The notes: generated by a model not told the origin, from the letters alone. DNA of 64,000 bases from Pseudomonadales bacterium (GCA_024234325.1 JACKOJ010000003.1:124001-188000); one strand, 5' to 3'. Numbered from the stretch's first letter, positions 16,387 through 25,994 are shown. Program-made: numbers and translations.

Positions 16387-17199
16387 TTACCGCAGAAAGT
16401 CTGTCAGTCGCTCCAGCACGGCAGGCGTTCGCAGAATACGAAAGTGCCCCGTGCCCTCTATCTGTTCAAACACCGACTCGGGCCAGTGGCGGTGCACGTT
16501 CAGGGATTGTGAGACCGGCACGACGCGATCGTTACGGTCATGCAGAATGAGCGCACTGTCTACCTGAATGTTCTGCACAAAATCAGAGACATTAAAGCGC
16601 TCCACATCAATGTTCTCGTTGCGCAGGCGCTGCAGAAGGCGGGCGTGCACACGGGCAGACACCCCCACCTGCCGGGCGACATCTTCAATCCGCTGGGAGA
16701 ACCTGTCGGGAGTGGTCAGCAACGCCAGTCGTTCAAGCGCAAGATCCCGGTGCTGGTGCAGAGCATACGTAATGGCAACACCGCCAAAGGAATGGCTGAC
16801 CGCCTTGCGGGCGCCGGTCTGCCGCAGCAGCACGGCAACGAGTTCGGCAAACTCGAAGGGACTGGTGCGTCCCCGGCTACTGTGGCCATGGGCCGGGGCG
16901 TCGAAGGCATACACATCAAAACCCTGCTGGCGCAAAGAGCCAACAAGGTCCGAAAAGTTGCCAGCCTGCCCTTCCCAGCCATGAATCAGCAGAACGGCAT
17001 CACCAGCGCCCGGCCAGTGGTAGGTGCGAATGCGAAACCCGCCAAAAATGAGATCGTCCTGCCGCGCCTGATTCAGCACCTGCTGCTCGTTCTCTCGCAG
17101 CCTGCTCTGCTGGGGATTGGTCAGCCGGTCATAGGCAATGCGGGTGAAGGGGCCGGGAAACAGGCTTGAGAGAACGCCAATTGCTCGTCGTTTCCACAC
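16387..17199 (-). CDS. Alpha/beta hydrolase
   Basis: The 270-residue protein has the alpha/beta-hydrolase order: oxyanion-loop HGWEGQ (about 73), FDAPAHGHSSRG, nucleophile elbow SHSFGG with S137, acid in DRNDRVVP (near 225) and the histidine of GTGHFRI (near 250). The elbow departs from GxSxG at its first glycine (Ser135). A hydrophobic or basic N-terminus (MWKRRAIGVLSSLFPGPFTRIAYDRL) may associate with the membrane. Substrate unknown. It sits just downstream of glmS on the same strand. Confidence 0.85.
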   Translation of the reverse strand: MWKRRAIGVLSSLFPGPFTRIAYDRLTNPQQSRLRENEQQVLNQARQDDLIFGGFRIRTYHWPGAGDAVLLIHGWEGQAGNFSDLVGSLRQQGFDVYAFDAPAHGHSSRGRTSPFEFAELVAVLLRQTGARKAVSHSFGGVAITYALHQHRDLALERLALLTTPDRFSQRIEDVARQVGVSARVHARLLQRLRNENIDVERFNVSDFVQNIQVDSALILHDRNDRVVPVSQSLNVHRHWPESVFEQIEGTGHFRILRTPAVLERLTDFLR

Positions 17200-17216
17200 C
17201 TTGTCTCACTCCCACC

Positions 17217-19055
17217 TCATTCCACGGTAACGGATTTGGCCAGGTTGCGTGGATGGTCCACATCCGTGCCCTTGTAGATTGCTACATGATAGGAAAGCAA
17301 TTGCAGGGGAATGGTGTAGACAATCGGCGCCAGAATTTCCGGAATGTTCGGTATATGAACCAGTGTTGTGCTCTTGTCACTGTCAAACCCCGAACTCTCG
17401 TCGGCAAACACAAACAGCTTGCCTCCCCGGGCGCTGACTTCCGCCAGGTTGCCCTTCAGCTTGCCCAGCAATTCATCGTTGGGCGCCACCGCAATCACCG
17501 GCATGTTGTCGTCGACCAGGGCCAGGGGGCCGTGCTTGAGTTCTCCTGCCGGGTAAGCTTCGGCATGAATATAGGAAATCTCCTTGAGCTTTAATGCTCC
17601 TTCCTTCGCTACCGGATATTGAATACCCCGGCCCAGGAACAGGGCATGCTGCTTGTTCATCAGGCTCTTTGCAACATTCTGGATGGTACCGTCCAGCTTC
17701 AATACTTTTTCCACGTGCGCTGGGAGGGTATTCAGGTCGCGAACAAACTGCTTCTCGGTGTCCTCACTCATGCCTGTGCGCCGCGCAAGCACCAGCGTCA
17801 TCAACAGCAACACACAAAGCTGCGTAGTGAAGGCTTTGGTGGAAGCGACGCCGATCTCGCGACCCGCGGCAGTAAGCAAACAGAAGTCAGACTCCCTTAC
17901 CAGGGAGCTGGTGGCCACGTTGCAGATCGCCAGGCAACCGACATAACCCAGTTCCTTCGCAAAGCGCAGGGCCGCCAGCGTGTCTGCCGTCTCTCCGGAT
18001 TGCGAAATGGTGACAAACAGGGTGCCGGGTTGCACAATAATATTGCGGTAGCGGTAGTCACTCGCAATATCCACCGCACAGGGCATCTTGGCAATATTTT
18101 CCAGCCAGTATTTGGTAATCATCGCTGCATGAGAGCTGGTGCCGCAGGCGACGATCTGCACATTCTTCACCTGATTGAAGATATCCCTGGCCTTGACGCC
18201 AAAAGCCTCTTCAAGCACGTGTGTCTCACTGACACGCCCGCTCAAGGTGTTGCGGATTACGGTGGGTTGTTCGTAAATTTCCTTCAGCATGAAGTGGCCG
18301 TACTCCCCCTTCTCCACCTCGGCAATGTCGCTGCTGATATGGGTGATGGGGCGCGTCACTTTTTTATCTTCGTTATTCCAGATCTGCACGGTCTTCAGGG
18401 TCAGTTCTGCAATGTCTCCCTCTTCGAGATAGATAAAGCGGTCTGTGACCTGACCCAGTGCCAGCGCATCCGACGCCACAAAATTTTCGCCGATACCGAC
18501 ACCAATGACGAGAGGGCTGCCACTGCGAGCAACGACAATCTTGTCTGGCTCACTACGCCTGATCACACACAGGCCGTAAGCGCCGTGAAGCTTGTGCACG
18601 GTGTCCTTTACCGCGTCGAGCAGACTCAAGCCTTGTTTTTCACAGGCCTGTTGAATCAAATGCACAATGACTTCTGTGTCTGTTTCTGATTCAAACGTGT
18701 AGCCCGCTGCAGTCAACTCCTCACGGAATGCCGCATGGTTTTCAATAATGCCGTTGTGCACGAGCGCGATGTCGGAACGGGAAATATGAGGGTGAGCATT
18801 GCGCTCGCTGGGTACGCCGTGTGTCGCCCAGCGGGTGTGTGCAATGCCTAGCTTGCCCGCGAACTCCCGCTTGTCCATGGACTCTTCCAGTTTCTCGACC
18901 TTGCCCAGCGCCTTGATGCAATCCAGTGCCTGCGTAGTCTCTTCCACCAGGGCCATGCCTGCGGAATCGTAGCCTCTGTACTCAAGGCGTTTGAGCCCCT
19001 CCAGCAGTATGCCGGATACATCCCGTTGCGCCACCGCGCCCACTATTCCACACAT
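17217..19055 (-). CDS. glmS: Glutamine-fructose-6-phosphate aminotransferase GlmS
   Basis: The 612 residues match GlmS fully. MCGIVGAVAQ puts the catalytic cysteine at position 2 for the glutaminase domain (1-240), HTRWATHGVPS and HNGIIENH are further glutaminase motifs, and two SIS domains follow (GTSSHAAMITKYWLENIA; CLLTAAGREIGVASTKAFTTQ), ending NLAKSVTVE. The enzyme makes glucosamine-6-phosphate from fructose-6-phosphate and glutamine, the first step to UDP-GlcNAc for peptidoglycan and lipid A. It follows glmU on the same strand by 36 bases, so the two are likely cotranscribed. Confidence 0.98.
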   Translation of the reverse strand: MCGIVGAVAQRDVSGILLEGLKRLEYRGYDSAGMALVEETTQALDCIKALGKVEKLEESMDKREFAGKLGIAHTRWATHGVPSERNAHPHISRSDIALVHNGIIENHAAFREELTAAGYTFESETDTEVIVHLIQQACEKQGLSLLDAVKDTVHKLHGAYGLCVIRRSEPDKIVVARSGSPLVIGVGIGENFVASDALALGQVTDRFIYLEEGDIAELTLKTVQIWNNEDKKVTRPITHISSDIAEVEKGEYGHFMLKEIYEQPTVIRNTLSGRVSETHVLEEAFGVKARDIFNQVKNVQIVACGTSSHAAMITKYWLENIAKMPCAVDIASDYRYRNIIVQPGTLFVTISQSGETADTLAALRFAKELGYVGCLAICNVATSSLVRESDFCLLTAAGREIGVASTKAFTTQLCVLLLMTLVLARRTGMSEDTEKQFVRDLNTLPAHVEKVLKLDGTIQNVAKSLMNKQHALFLGRGIQYPVAKEGALKLKEISYIHAEAYPAGELKHGPLALVDDNMPVIAVAPNDELLGKLKGNLAEVSARGGKLFVFADESSGFDSDKSTTLVHIPNIPEILAPIVYTIPLQLLSYHVAIYKGTDVDHPRNLAKSVTVE

Positions 19056-19069
19056 GCCTGTCTCCCAAG

Positions 19070-19090
19070 CCCTCGCAACTGCGTCGAGGG
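19070..19090 (-). other. Intercistronic hairpin between glmU and glmS
   Basis: CCCTCG at 19070-19075 and CGAGGG at 19085-19090 form a six-base stem around a nine-base loop in the 36-base gap between glmU and glmS. There is no T-tract, so it is not a terminator. In E. coli the glmUS transcript is cut near here and glmS is controlled by a small RNA; whether this hairpin does anything comparable is unknown. Confidence 0.35.
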
Positions 19091-19091
19091 T

Positions 19092-20480
19092 TTACTGATT
19101 CAATTTCGTCGGGCGCTTCCAGCCCTTGATGTTGCGCTGACGCGCACGACCGATGCTCAGGTCCTCGTCTTCGACGTTCTGGCTGATCGTTGAGCCTGCT
19201 CCCACCGTTGCGTTCTTACCAACCGTCACCGGTGCGACGAGCGCCGTGTTGGAGCCGATAAATGCGCCATCTTGAATGATGGTTTTAAACTTGTTCACAC
19301 CATCGTAATTGCAGGTAATCGTACCCGCTCCGATATTGACGTGTTCACCGACGGTTGCATCGCCAACATAGCTCAGATGGTTGACCTTTGACCCTTTGCC
19401 CAGGACTGACTTCTTGATCTCCACGAAGTTGCCCACCTTGGCGCCGTCTGCCAGTTGCGTGCCCGGCCTTAGTCTGGCGTAGGGACCGATGGCGCAGAGG
19501 CTCTGCACCTCCGAATCCTCGATCAGGGAGTTGGCCAGCACCTGAGTCCCTGAACCAATACGGCTGTTGCGGATAATCACATTGGGCCCAATGCTGACGT
19601 TGTCTTCCAGCTCTACCCAGCCCTCGAAGATCACATTGGTGTCGATCTCCACATCGCGGCCGCATTCGAGTCGCCCGCGAATGTCTACCCGTGCCGGGTC
19701 TCGCAGGGTAACACCTGTCAGCAACAGTTCCCGCACTCGGCGCGCCTGGTAGTGGCGCTCCAGTTGTGCCAACTGCAACTTGTTGTTTACGCCAAGCACC
19801 TCCAGCTCGTCCTCGACAACCTCGCTGTTCACCGTGCAGCCGTCCGCGACGGCCAGGGCAATAATATCCGTCAGATAGTATTCGCCCTGGGCATTCTGGG
19901 GGGTCAGTGCGGCCAGCCACTGACGAAGGCGACTGGCGGGAGCGGCCAGAATTCCACTGTTGGTCTCGCGAATCTGTTTCTGTGTCGGCGTGGCATCCTT
20001 TTCCTCAACGATCGCGACAGGCCGACCACTTTGATCACGCAGAATCCGGCCAAGCCCCGTCGGGTCTGAACTCATAACCGTGAGAATGGCAATGGCATCG
20101 CTGCCACACTGTGCCGTCAGCTCCTTCAGGGTTTCAGCGCGAATCAGGGGAACATCGCCGTACAGCACCAGGACGACGCTGTCGTCGGCGACCTCTGGCA
20201 AAGCCTGCGCCACCGCGTGCCCGGTTCCGAGTTGCTCCGCCTGGACGGCCCAAGCCAAGGCCTGACCACTGAACGCGGCCTGCACTTTTTCGCCCTCGAA
20301 GCCAATTACGACATGAATGGCTTTCGCACCAAGCTCCCGTGCACTGGCAATTACATGGCCAAGCAGGGGCTGGCCGCCGATGGCATGGAGCACCTTCGGC
20401 GTGCGGGAATACATACGGGTGCCCTTGCCGGCGGCAAGCACCACGACTTCAAGCGGAGGAAAAGGGGGGTGACTGGTCAT
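19092..20480 (-). CDS. glmU: Bifunctional GlmU (GlcN-1-P acetyltransferase / GlcNAc-1-P uridyltransferase)
   Basis: The 462 residues have an N-terminal nucleotidyltransferase domain (1-230; VVVLAAGKGTRMYS is the uridyl-transfer motif and GTGHAVAQAL follows) and a left-handed parallel beta-helix acetyltransferase domain (about 255-455; hexapeptide repeats, then NYDGVNKFKTIIQDGAFIGSN, GAGSTI). Final RQRNIKGWKRP is the family C-terminus. It converts glucosamine-1-phosphate to UDP-GlcNAc in two steps. It is between atpC and glmS and is separated from atpC by a clear terminator. Confidence 0.98.
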   Translation of the reverse strand: MTSHPPFPPLEVVVLAAGKGTRMYSRTPKVLHAIGGQPLLGHVIASARELGAKAIHVVIGFEGEKVQAAFSGQALAWAVQAEQLGTGHAVAQALPEVADDSVVLVLYGDVPLIRAETLKELTAQCGSDAIAILTVMSSDPTGLGRILRDQSGRPVAIVEEKDATPTQKQIRETNSGILAAPASRLRQWLAALTPQNAQGEYYLTDIIALAVADGCTVNSEVVEDELEVLGVNNKLQLAQLERHYQARRVRELLLTGVTLRDPARVDIRGRLECGRDVEIDTNVIFEGWVELEDNVSIGPNVIIRNSRIGSGTQVLANSLIEDSEVQSLCAIGPYARLRPGTQLADGAKVGNFVEIKKSVLGKGSKVNHLSYVGDATVGEHVNIGAGTITCNYDGVNKFKTIIQDGAFIGSNTALVAPVTVGKNATVGAGSTISQNVEDEDLSIGRARQRNIKGWKRPTKLNQ

Positions 20481-20565
20481 GCTTGTACAGCCGTCTCACA
20501 GATCGGGAAAACGTCTAGTGTACCCGAGATTGGCGAGGGCTTGTGACTGGCTGCAGGCAAAGCAT

Positions 20566-20594
20566 AAAAAAAGGCAGCCATGGCTGCCTTTTTT
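20566..20594 (-). terminator. Rho-independent terminator after the atp operon
   Basis: GGCAGCCA at 20573-20580 pairs perfectly with TGGCTGCC at 20581-20588, flanked by seven A (20566-20572) and six T (20589-20594). This is a strong terminator in either direction. It lies 18 bases after atpC and before the glmU start, so it ends the leftward ATP synthase transcript. Confidence 0.88.
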
Positions 20595-20611
20595 GCGGAA
20601 CGCGAGACCTT

Positions 20612-21025
20612 CTATTTTCGCAACTGTCGCAGGGCACGCAGTTGAGCCGCCGCCTCTGCCAGTTGCGTCGCAGCACGAGAGTACTCGAACTCGCTGCTCT
20701 TGTTGGCAATGGCGTCGTTGGCGTCCTGAATAGCCTGCATGGCAGCCGCTTCGTTGACGTCGTCGGCACGGATCGCGGTGTCTGCCAGAACGGTAACCAC
20801 ACCGCTCTGTACTTCCAGAAAACCACCGGAGACGTAATAGATCTGCTCTGAACCGTCCTGCAGCACCACCCGTACCGGCCCCGGAATCAGGGCCGTCAGC
20901 AGCGGCGCGTGGCCTGGGGCCACACCGAGATCACCCAGTGTGCCAGTGGCCACCAGAATCTCGACCAGTCCGCTGAAGATCTGCTCTTCGGCGCTTACGA
21001 TATCGCAGTGCATAGTCATAGCCAT
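20612..21025 (-). CDS. atpC: ATP synthase F1 epsilon subunit
   Basis: The 137 residues match AtpC: a beta-sandwich (1-85; FSGLVEILVATGTLGDLGVAPGHAPLLTALIPG is the signature) and a C-terminal two-helix domain (SEFEYSRAATQLAEAAAQLRALRQLRK) that can extend to inhibit rotation. It is the central-stalk regulatory subunit and the last gene of the operon, 30 bases after atpD and just before the terminator. Confidence 0.97.
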   Translation of the reverse strand: MAMTMHCDIVSAEEQIFSGLVEILVATGTLGDLGVAPGHAPLLTALIPGPVRVVLQDGSEQIYYVSGGFLEVQSGVVTVLADTAIRADDVNEAAAMQAIQDANDAIANKSSEFEYSRAATQLAEAAAQLRALRQLRK

Positions 21026-21055
21026 GTCGTCTTTCTCTTGGGGCAGTTAATACGA

Positions 21056-22453
21056 TTACAGTTTCTTCGCTTTGGCGACGGCTTCTTCGATGCTGCCGAC
21101 CATGTTGAAGGCCTGTTCGGGAATACTGTCGTATTCGCCTGCCAGAATGCCCTTGAAGCCCGCAATCGTGTCTTTCAGCGGCACGTACTTGCCAGGAGTG
21201 TTGGTGAACACCTCTGCCACGAAGAACGGCTGGGACAGGAAGCGCTGGATCTTACGCGCACGGGATACGATCAGTTTGTCGTCTTCGGACAGTTCGTCCA
21301 TACCCAGAATCGCGATGATGTCTTTCAGTTCCTTGTAACGCTGCAGTACGGACTGCACGCCACGGGCCACTTCGTAGTGTTCCTGACCAATCACCAGCGG
21401 ATCGAGCTGGCGAGAGGTGGAGTCCAGCGGGTCGATCGCGGGGTAAATACCCTGTTCGGCGATCGCACGGGACAGTACCACGGTGGCGTCAAGGTGCGCG
21501 AAGGTTGTCGCAGGTGACGGGTCCGTCAGGTCGTCCGCAGGAACGTATACGGCCTGGATGGAGGTGATGGAGCCTGTCTTGGTGGAAGTAATACGCTCCT
21601 GCAGAACGCCCATCTCTTCCGCCAGTGTCGGCTGGTAACCTACCGCAGAAGGCATACGGCCCAGCAGTGCGGATACCTCGGTACCGGCCAGTGTGTAACG
21701 GTAGATGTTGTCCACGAAGAACAGAACGTCACGGCCTTCGTCACGGAATTTCTCGGCCATGGTCAGACCCGTCAGGGCCACACGCAGACGGTTGCCGGGC
21801 GGCTCATTCATCTGGCCGTACACCATCGCCACTTTGGAGTTGATCAGGTTCTCGGAGTCGATAACCTTGGATTCCTGCATCTCGTGGTAGAAGTCGTTAC
21901 CCTCACGAGTACGCTCACCCACCCCTGCGAATACGGACAGACCACTGTGCGCCTTCGCGATGTTGTTGATCAGCTCCATCATGTTTACGGTCTTGCCAAC
22001 ACCGGCACCACCGAACAGACCCACCTTACCACCCTTGGCGAACGGACAGATCAGGTCGATAACCTTGATGCCAGTTTCCAGCAGCTCATTGGAGGCTGCC
22101 AGTTCATCGTACTCCGGCGCCTTGCGGTGAATGGGCATACGCTCCTTTTCGCCGATGCCGCCACGCTCATCAATCGGGTTACCCAGAACGTCCATGATGC
22201 GGCCCAGAGTTTCCTGACCAACCGGTACGGAAATGGGGGCCCCGGAATCGGTCACGTTCAGACCGCGGGAAAGACCTTCGGTACTTCCCATGGCGATGGT
22301 ACGCACAACGCCGTCACCCAGTTGCTGTTGTACTTCCAGTGTTGTTTCCTTGCCTTCTACGTGCAGGGCGTCATACACCTTGGGTACTGATTCCCGGGGA
22401 AACTGTACGTCAATCACCGCACCAATAATCTGAACGATACGACCGCTACTCAT
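21056..22453 (-). CDS. atpD: ATP synthase F1 beta subunit
   Basis: The 465 residues contain the Walker A loop GGAGVGKTVNMMELI (about 150), the catalytic Glu in GERTREGNDFYHEM, Walker B DVLFFVDNIYRYT and the DELSEDD segment near residue 390. Length is normal. This is the catalytic subunit of F1, making ATP from ADP and phosphate at the inner face of the membrane. It lies between atpG and atpC. Confidence 0.98.
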   Translation of the reverse strand: MSSGRIVQIIGAVIDVQFPRESVPKVYDALHVEGKETTLEVQQQLGDGVVRTIAMGSTEGLSRGLNVTDSGAPISVPVGQETLGRIMDVLGNPIDERGGIGEKERMPIHRKAPEYDELAASNELLETGIKVIDLICPFAKGGKVGLFGGAGVGKTVNMMELINNIAKAHSGLSVFAGVGERTREGNDFYHEMQESKVIDSENLINSKVAMVYGQMNEPPGNRLRVALTGLTMAEKFRDEGRDVLFFVDNIYRYTLAGTEVSALLGRMPSAVGYQPTLAEEMGVLQERITSTKTGSITSIQAVYVPADDLTDPSPATTFAHLDATVVLSRAIAEQGIYPAIDPLDSTSRQLDPLVIGQEHYEVARGVQSVLQRYKELKDIIAILGMDELSEDDKLIVSRARKIQRFLSQPFFVAEVFTNTPGKYVPLKDTIAGFKGILAGEYDSIPEQAFNMVGSIEEAVAKAKKL

Positions 22454-22525
22454 GTTCGGTTCCTCTTAAGGTCTAATCCAATATCTTGCTGAATACTTAA
22501 ATCTGCTTGTTTCCAGGGCTGCGGC

Positions 22526-23386
22526 TTATACGGCCGCGGCACCCCCCACAATCTCGGACAGTTCCTGCGTGATGGAGGCCTGACGCGCCTTGTTGTACAC
22601 AAGGCCAAGCTCTTCGATCAGTTCGCCGGCGTTGTCGGTGGCGTTCTTCATCGCCATCATTCGCGCGGCCTGTTCGCAGGCGATGTTTTCCACGACAGCC
22701 TGGTACACCTGTGACTCCATATACCGTGACAGCAGTGCGTCGAGCAGTGCCTCGGGTTCCGGTTCGTAGATGTAATCCCAGTGGTGCTTGAGCGCCTTGT
22801 CGTCCGATTTTTCCAGCGGCAGCAACTGCGCCACCACCGGGGTCTGCGTCATGGTGTTCACGAAATCGTTGCTGACGATGTACAGACGATCGATTTCTCC
22901 GGAAGAGAAGCGATCCAGCATCACCTTCACTGCACCGATCACATCTTCCACTTTCGGCGCATCACCAAGGCCGCGTACCGAAGCAACGACCTTGCCGCCG
23001 TAATTGTTGAAGAAGGACGTTGCCTTGGCACCGATGGCACAGAACTCCACGCCAACATTCTGCTTGCGCCATTCGCCCATGGCTTTCACCGTGGCCTTGA
23101 ATGCATTGATGTTCAGACCGCCACAGAGACCACGGTCGGTAGACACCACAATATAGCCAACGTTCTTGACTTCACGTTCCGTGAAATACACGTGGTGGTA
23201 TTCAGGTGTCGCATTTGCCACATGACCAATCACCGCGCGAATACGGGCAGCGTAAGGCTTGCCCAGCGCCATGCGGTTCTGGGCTTTGCGCATCTTGCTC
23301 GCAGCCACCATTTCCATCGCGCTGGTAATCTTCTGTGTGTTTTTGATGCTGGAGATCTTGACTCGAATCTCTTTACCGACAGCCAT
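22526..23386 (-). CDS. atpG: ATP synthase F1 gamma subunit
   Basis: The 286 residues match AtpG. The N-terminal helix IRVKISSIKNTQKITSAMEMVAASKMRKAQ and the C-terminal MKNATDNAGELIEELGLVYNKARQASITQELSEIV are the coiled-coil ends that form the rotor shaft inside alpha3beta3; a Rossmann-like domain (VVSTDRGLCGGLNINAF) sits between. It is 20 bases after atpA and 72 before atpD. Confidence 0.98.
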   Translation of the reverse strand: MAVGKEIRVKISSIKNTQKITSAMEMVAASKMRKAQNRMALGKPYAARIRAVIGHVANATPEYHHVYFTEREVKNVGYIVVSTDRGLCGGLNINAFKATVKAMGEWRKQNVGVEFCAIGAKATSFFNNYGGKVVASVRGLGDAPKVEDVIGAVKVMLDRFSSGEIDRLYIVSNDFVNTMTQTPVVAQLLPLEKSDDKALKHHWDYIYEPEPEALLDALLSRYMESQVYQAVVENIACEQAARMMAMKNATDNAGELIEELGLVYNKARQASITQELSEIVGGAAAV

Positions 23387-23406
23387 AACTCACCGTTTTA
23401 TATCAA

Positions 23407-24951
23407 TTACCAGGTTTGGGTGGACTTGAACTTCTCGATGGTCGCTTTCAGTTGCGCCGCGATCTCATCGTTGTAATCACCCTTCTCGTTGATCTTTGCC
23501 AGCAGTGCCGCGTGCTCGCTGTTGGCATAGGAGATCAGTGCCTTTTCAAAGGCCACGACCTTGTTCAGCTCCACGTCTTTCAGGAAGCCTTCGTTCGCGG
23601 CAAACAGCACCAGGCCCATCTCGGCCACTGACAGCGGAGAGTACTGGGACTGTTTCATCAGCTCGGTAACGCGCTGACCGTGCTCCAGTTGCGAACGTGT
23701 GGACTCGTCCAGGTCGGAGGCGAACTGGGCGAATGCCGCCAGCTCGCGGTACTGGGCCAGTGCCAGACGAATACCGCCGCCGAGCTTCTTGATGATCTTG
23801 GTCTGAGCCGCACCACCTACACGGGATACCGACAGACCGGCGTTGATCGCGGGGCGGATACCGGAGTTGAACAGGTTGGACTCCAGGAAGATCTGACCGT
23901 CGGTAATGGAGATCACGTTGGTCGGTACGAACGCAGACACGTCACCGGCCTGTGTTTCGATGATCGGCAGAGCGGTCAGGGAGCCGGTCTGGCCTTTCAC
24001 TTCACCGTTGGTGAACTTCTCAACGTAGTCAGCATTCACGCGGGACGCGCGCTCCAGCAGACGGGAGTGCAAGTAGAACACGTCACCGGGGTAGGCTTCA
24101 CGGCCCGGCGGACGACGCAGCAGCAGGGAGATCTGACGGTAGGCCCAGGCCTGTTTGGTCAGGTCGTCATAAATGATCAGGGCGTCCTGACCACGGTCAC
24201 GATAGTATTCGCCCATGGAGCAACCGGCATACGGCGCGATGAACTGCATGGAAGCGGGGTCTGACGCGCTTGCGGCCACCACGATGGTGTAATCCATCGC
24301 ACCGTGCTCTTCCAGCTTGTGTACCACGTTGGCGATAGAGGACTGCTTCTGGCCCACTGCCACGTAGATACATTTAACGTTTTTGCCCTTCTGGTTGATG
24401 ATCGCGTCAACAGCCACGGCAGTCTTACCGACCTGGCGGTCACCAATGATCAGCTCGCGCTGGCCACGACCGATCGGCACCATCGCGTCGATCGCCTTCA
24501 GACCGGTCTGTACCGGCTGGTCTACCGACTGACGGGCGATTACGCCAGGAGCTACCTTCTCTACCGGAGAGGTCAGCTTGGTGTTGATGGCGCCCTTGCC
24601 GTCGATGGGCTTGCCAAGTGCGTCCACAACGCGACCTTCCAGCTCCGGGCCGACCGGCACTTCCAGAATGCGCTTGGTGCAGCGGGCGGTCTGGCCTTCC
24701 GCCAGAGATTTGTAGTCACCGAGTACAACCGCACCGACAGAGTCTCTTTCCAGGTTCAGCGCCATACCGAAGACGCCGCCTTCGAACTCGATCATCTCGC
24801 CGTACATGACGTCCGCGAGACCGTGAATGCGGATAATACCGTCGGATACGCTGACGATCGTGCCTTCGTTGCGGGCCTGTACGGAAACATCAAGGCTGTC
24901 GATTCGCTGCTTGATAATTTCACTGATTTCTGACGGATTCAGTTGTTGCAT
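23407..24951 (-). CDS. atpA: ATP synthase F1 alpha subunit
   Basis: The 514 residues match AtpA, the non-catalytic nucleotide-binding subunit. The P-loop reads GDRQVGKTAVAVDAI (about 170) with Val where most sequences, including E. coli, have Thr before the GKT; the GK(T) residues themselves are intact. QLNPSEISEIIKQRI at the N-terminus binds the delta subunit, and YPGDVFYLHSRLLERA is conserved. 25 bases follow atpH. Confidence 0.98.
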   Translation of the reverse strand: MQQLNPSEISEIIKQRIDSLDVSVQARNEGTIVSVSDGIIRIHGLADVMYGEMIEFEGGVFGMALNLERDSVGAVVLGDYKSLAEGQTARCTKRILEVPVGPELEGRVVDALGKPIDGKGAINTKLTSPVEKVAPGVIARQSVDQPVQTGLKAIDAMVPIGRGQRELIIGDRQVGKTAVAVDAIINQKGKNVKCIYVAVGQKQSSIANVVHKLEEHGAMDYTIVVAASASDPASMQFIAPYAGCSMGEYYRDRGQDALIIYDDLTKQAWAYRQISLLLRRPPGREAYPGDVFYLHSRLLERASRVNADYVEKFTNGEVKGQTGSLTALPIIETQAGDVSAFVPTNVISITDGQIFLESNLFNSGIRPAINAGLSVSRVGGAAQTKIIKKLGGGIRLALAQYRELAAFAQFASDLDESTRSQLEHGQRVTELMKQSQYSPLSVAEMGLVLFAANEGFLKDVELNKVVAFEKALISYANSEHAALLAKINEKGDYNDEIAAQLKATIEKFKSTQTW

Positions 24952-24976
24952 GCTTTTTCCCTCATTCCCAGTTCTT

Positions 24977-25513
24977 CTAGGAATTCATTGCTTCGGCTAA
25001 TTTGGTCAATTTACCCCTGACAGAGCTATCGATGACGGTGTCGCCTGCGCGAATGACCGCCCCACCGATCAGGTGCTTGTCCACTCGGGTCTGCAACTTG
25101 ATCTCTCTGTTCAATCGAGTCTTGAGTGCCTGGGTAATTTTGTTCACAACGTCTTGCTTCAGTTCGAACGCGGTAGACAGCTCCACATCCACTGACATTT
25201 CCTGGCTGGCCTTCATCGCATCGAACAGCTCGGAAATGTCGCCAAGCAGAACCAGTCGCTTGTTTTCCGCCAGCAGGTTCACGAGCTTGTGCACCTTGGG
25301 CGACAGCTCGTCTGCGCAGACACTGATCAGGGTCTCTGCCTGTTCGGCAGCCGTCAGCGAGGGAGACAGCAATCGCAGACGGACAGGTTCCGTCGCTGCC
25401 ACTTTTGCCAGCAACTTCAGCGCCTGGGACCAGGCGTCCAGCTCCTTGGCGGCCAGCGCCACCTCGAAAGCTGCCTTGGCGTAGGGCCTGGCTAATGTAA
25501 TTGTCTCTGCCAT
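24977..25513 (-). CDS. atpH: ATP synthase F1 delta subunit
   Basis: The 178 residues match AtpH: an N-terminal six-helix bundle (ITLARPYAKAAFEVALA, the family start) and a C-terminal part with LVNLLAENKRLVLLGDISELFDAM and GAVIRAGDTVIDSSVRGKLTKL. It joins F1 to the b-subunit stator. It is 10 bases after atpF. Confidence 0.97.
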   Translation of the reverse strand: MAETITLARPYAKAAFEVALAAKELDAWSQALKLLAKVAATEPVRLRLLSPSLTAAEQAETLISVCADELSPKVHKLVNLLAENKRLVLLGDISELFDAMKASQEMSVDVELSTAFELKQDVVNKITQALKTRLNREIKLQTRVDKHLIGGAVIRAGDTVIDSSVRGKLTKLAEAMNS

Positions 25514-25523
25514 GACTTATGCC

Positions 25524-25994
25524 TTATAGCTCCGCTGCGAGCTTCTTCATCAGCTCTTCGTTTGCTGCCTCATCGATCGAGGATTCCAGAATCTTCTCGG
25601 CACCTGCAACCGCGATGGCCGCTACCTGGGAACGAAGCTCTTCCTTCGCTCTCTGCAGCTCCATGTCGATTTCGGCTTTTGCTGCCGCGAGCAGACGCTG
25701 GCCTTCCTCGCGAGCCTTATCTTTTGCCTCTTCGACAATCTGATTGGCACGCTTATTGGCTTGTTCGATCAGTTCAGCACCTTGCTGTTTGGCCTCACGC
25801 AGTTCCTCTGCCGCCTTGTTCTGAGCCAGGTTGAGGTCACGCTGAGCACGCTCGGCGGCTTCAAGCCCGTCGGCAATTTTCTTTTGCCGCTCTTCCAGGA
25901 TGGCGGTGATCGGAGGCCAGACATATTTCATGCAAAACCAGACAAACACGAAGAACGCGATAGATTGTCCGATTATGGTTGCGTTGAGATTCAT
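25524..25994 (-). CDS. atpF: ATP synthase Fo b subunit
   Basis: The 156 residues begin with the membrane anchor MNLNATIIGQSIAFFVFVWFCMKYVWPPI, then a long charged helix rich in Ala, Glu, Lys and Arg (residues about 30-150) that dimerises as the stator. Length and pattern are those of gammaproteobacterial AtpF. It follows atpE by 70 bases. Confidence 0.97.
   Translation of the reverse strand: MNLNATIIGQSIAFFVFVWFCMKYVWPPITAILEERQKKIADGLEAAERAQRDLNLAQNKAAEELREAKQQGAELIEQANKRANQIVEEAKDKAREEGQRLLAAAKAEIDMELQRAKEELRSQVAAIAVAGAEKILESSIDEAANEELMKKLAAEL

Noticed and set aside
17217..19091. A glmS ribozyme.
   Set aside because: The gap before glmS is 36 bases, too short for it.
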